Shown here in pieces: positions 14,257-14,839 of a DNA stretch of 14,839 nucleotides. The stretch comes from Candidatus Moraniibacteriota bacterium. Lineage in GTDB: Bacteria > Patescibacteriota > Minisyncoccia > Moranbacterales > GCA-2747515. How positions within the stretch are numbered: position 1 is the stretch's first letter; every line of letters begins with the position of its first letter. The DNA lies in assembly GCA_029938745.1 (NCBI GenBank), contig JAOZUJ010000009.1, forward strand, positions 5,510-20,348. Reading direction: 5' to 3'. The notes under the pieces were generated by a model. The model was not told where the DNA came from and did not search any database. It saw only the letters and a list, made by a program, of their open reading frames with translations. A program made the translations under genes and the position numbers.

Positions 14257-14839
14257 ATGATTTCCCAGGGTGTAAAAGCACTTACAATAACAGCAATAAT
14301 CATTTTCATATTAGGAGCCGTATTCATATACATATGGTCTTTTTTTGATGCAAAGAACAATAATGAAACAATTACACAAAATATTGTAAGAAGAGTAGAA
14401 ATAGTAAAAGGAGGAGACAAATTAGATGACACCTCCGTATCCGCCGACGCCAAAGGCTATGGCGAGACAAGGAAAGACGATAACGACGAAGGTAATGGCA
14501 CAGACACAGTAACAATTGAAAAAAAAGAAACTAAAAAAACAAATAAAGACACCAACACACAAACAACAAAATCAACAACAGTTGTAAACTTAGATAACAC
14601 AAAACAAACAAATGACATAGACACAACACCACTTTTCTCATCAATCAGCCTTTTCAAAGATGTAAACACAACAAATGTACAAAGTGGCACAGTACTAGCA
14701 TACAATGGAGATCAATGGGTACCAGTACCAGCAGGACTTAACACTGACAATCAACTTCTTTCTATAAGCAACAATGAACTATCCATAGAAAATGGAAACA
14801 CAATAAAATTAGAAACTTATCAATACACAGCAGGTAAAG
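14257..14839 (+). CDS. Membrane-anchored surface protein with fibre-like segment (3' partial)
   Basis: The frame starts at ATG 14257 and is still open at the right edge (194 codons visible). An N-terminal helix (residues 7-28, KALTITAIIIFILGAVFIYI) acts as signal anchor, leaving the rest outside. A charged linker follows, with SADAKGYGET at 62-71 from the GC-rich repeat, then a Thr/Asn/Lys-rich stalk (85-120). The last part has VQSGTVLAYNGDQWVPV and DNQLLSISNNELSIENGN. That style ('G.VL.YNG.QWVPV', 'D.Q.LSI..N.LSI.NG') is typical of tail-fibre-like and collagen-like bacterial surface proteins; this is recalled family knowledge, not a search. Extremely high Thr and Asn use sets it apart from the housekeeping genes. 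It has its own promoter at 14190-14219 and no Shine-Dalgarno sequence. Its full length and C-terminal fate are unknown. Confidence 0.8.
   Translation, partial: MISQGVKALTITAIIIFILGAVFIYIWSFFDAKNNNETITQNIVRRVEIVKGGDKLDDTSVSADAKGYGETRKDDNDEGNGTDTVTIEKKETKKTNKDTNTQTTKSTTVVNLDNTKQTNDIDTTPLFSSISLFKDVNTTNVQSGTVLAYNGDQWVPVPAGLNTDNQLLSISNNELSIENGNTIKLETYQYTAGK
14440..14469 (+). repeat. GC-rich in-frame repeat, right copy
   Basis: This segment matches the repeat core at 44-73 in 27 of 30 positions, differing at the three positions that turn Glu-Ser into Lys-Gly. It encodes SADAKGYGET in the same phase as the other copies, in a different gene. It lies in the extracellular linker shortly after the N-terminal membrane anchor. 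Confidence 0.88.

Noticed and set aside
14407..14512. A strong AAAGGAGG followed by an ATG at 14426 opening a 28-residue frame
   Set aside because: It lies inside the right-edge surface gene in another frame, is very short, and its sequence is just the repeat read out of phase. The purine run comes from Lys-Gly-Gly codons.

Overview
The window most likely comes from a member of the Patescibacteria (Candidate Phyla Radiation). This is inferred from content, not from any search. The pointers are AT-rich DNA using the standard stop codons, a very large mosaic surface protein built of SdrD_B-like, prealbumin-like and DUF11-like domains and paired with a small sortase, a short four-helix membrane protein in front of gyrB, genes without recognisable Shine-Dalgarno sequences, and a short GC-rich repeat dispersed in frame through surface-protein genes. 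The exact lineage cannot be read from the sequence.

Region 1 (1-8441) is a cell-surface locus. A giant open frame enters from the left edge and runs to 7735, showing 2577 codons without its beginning. It overlaps the start of a sortase gene (7732-8385) by four bases. The giant protein carries a complete LPXTG-type sorting signal (LPATG, membrane helix, basic tail) about 390 residues before its real C-terminus. A signal-peptide-like segment, a second extracellular module and a second membrane anchor follow it. This reads as two surface proteins joined into one translation product, and it is the most unusual thing in the window. A hairpin at 8400-8441 ends the locus and serves the convergent gene as well.

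Region 2 (8455-9768) is a leftward MFS transporter gene and a compact divergent promoter region in which the two -35 boxes fall on the same bases.

Region 3 (9769-12839) is a probable operon: a four-helix membrane protein, gyrB, and an unrecognised helical protein made of two related halves.

Region 4 (12840-14113) is dnaJ with its own promoter overlapped by a CIRCE-like operator, which suggests HrcA control, followed by a perfect 28-base palindromic terminator.

Region 5 (14190-14839) has a strong promoter and the start of a second surface protein (membrane anchor, repeat-encoded linker, fibre-like segment), cut by the right edge. It carries the same GC-rich repeat as the giant gene at the left edge, so surface genes flank the housekeeping block on both sides.
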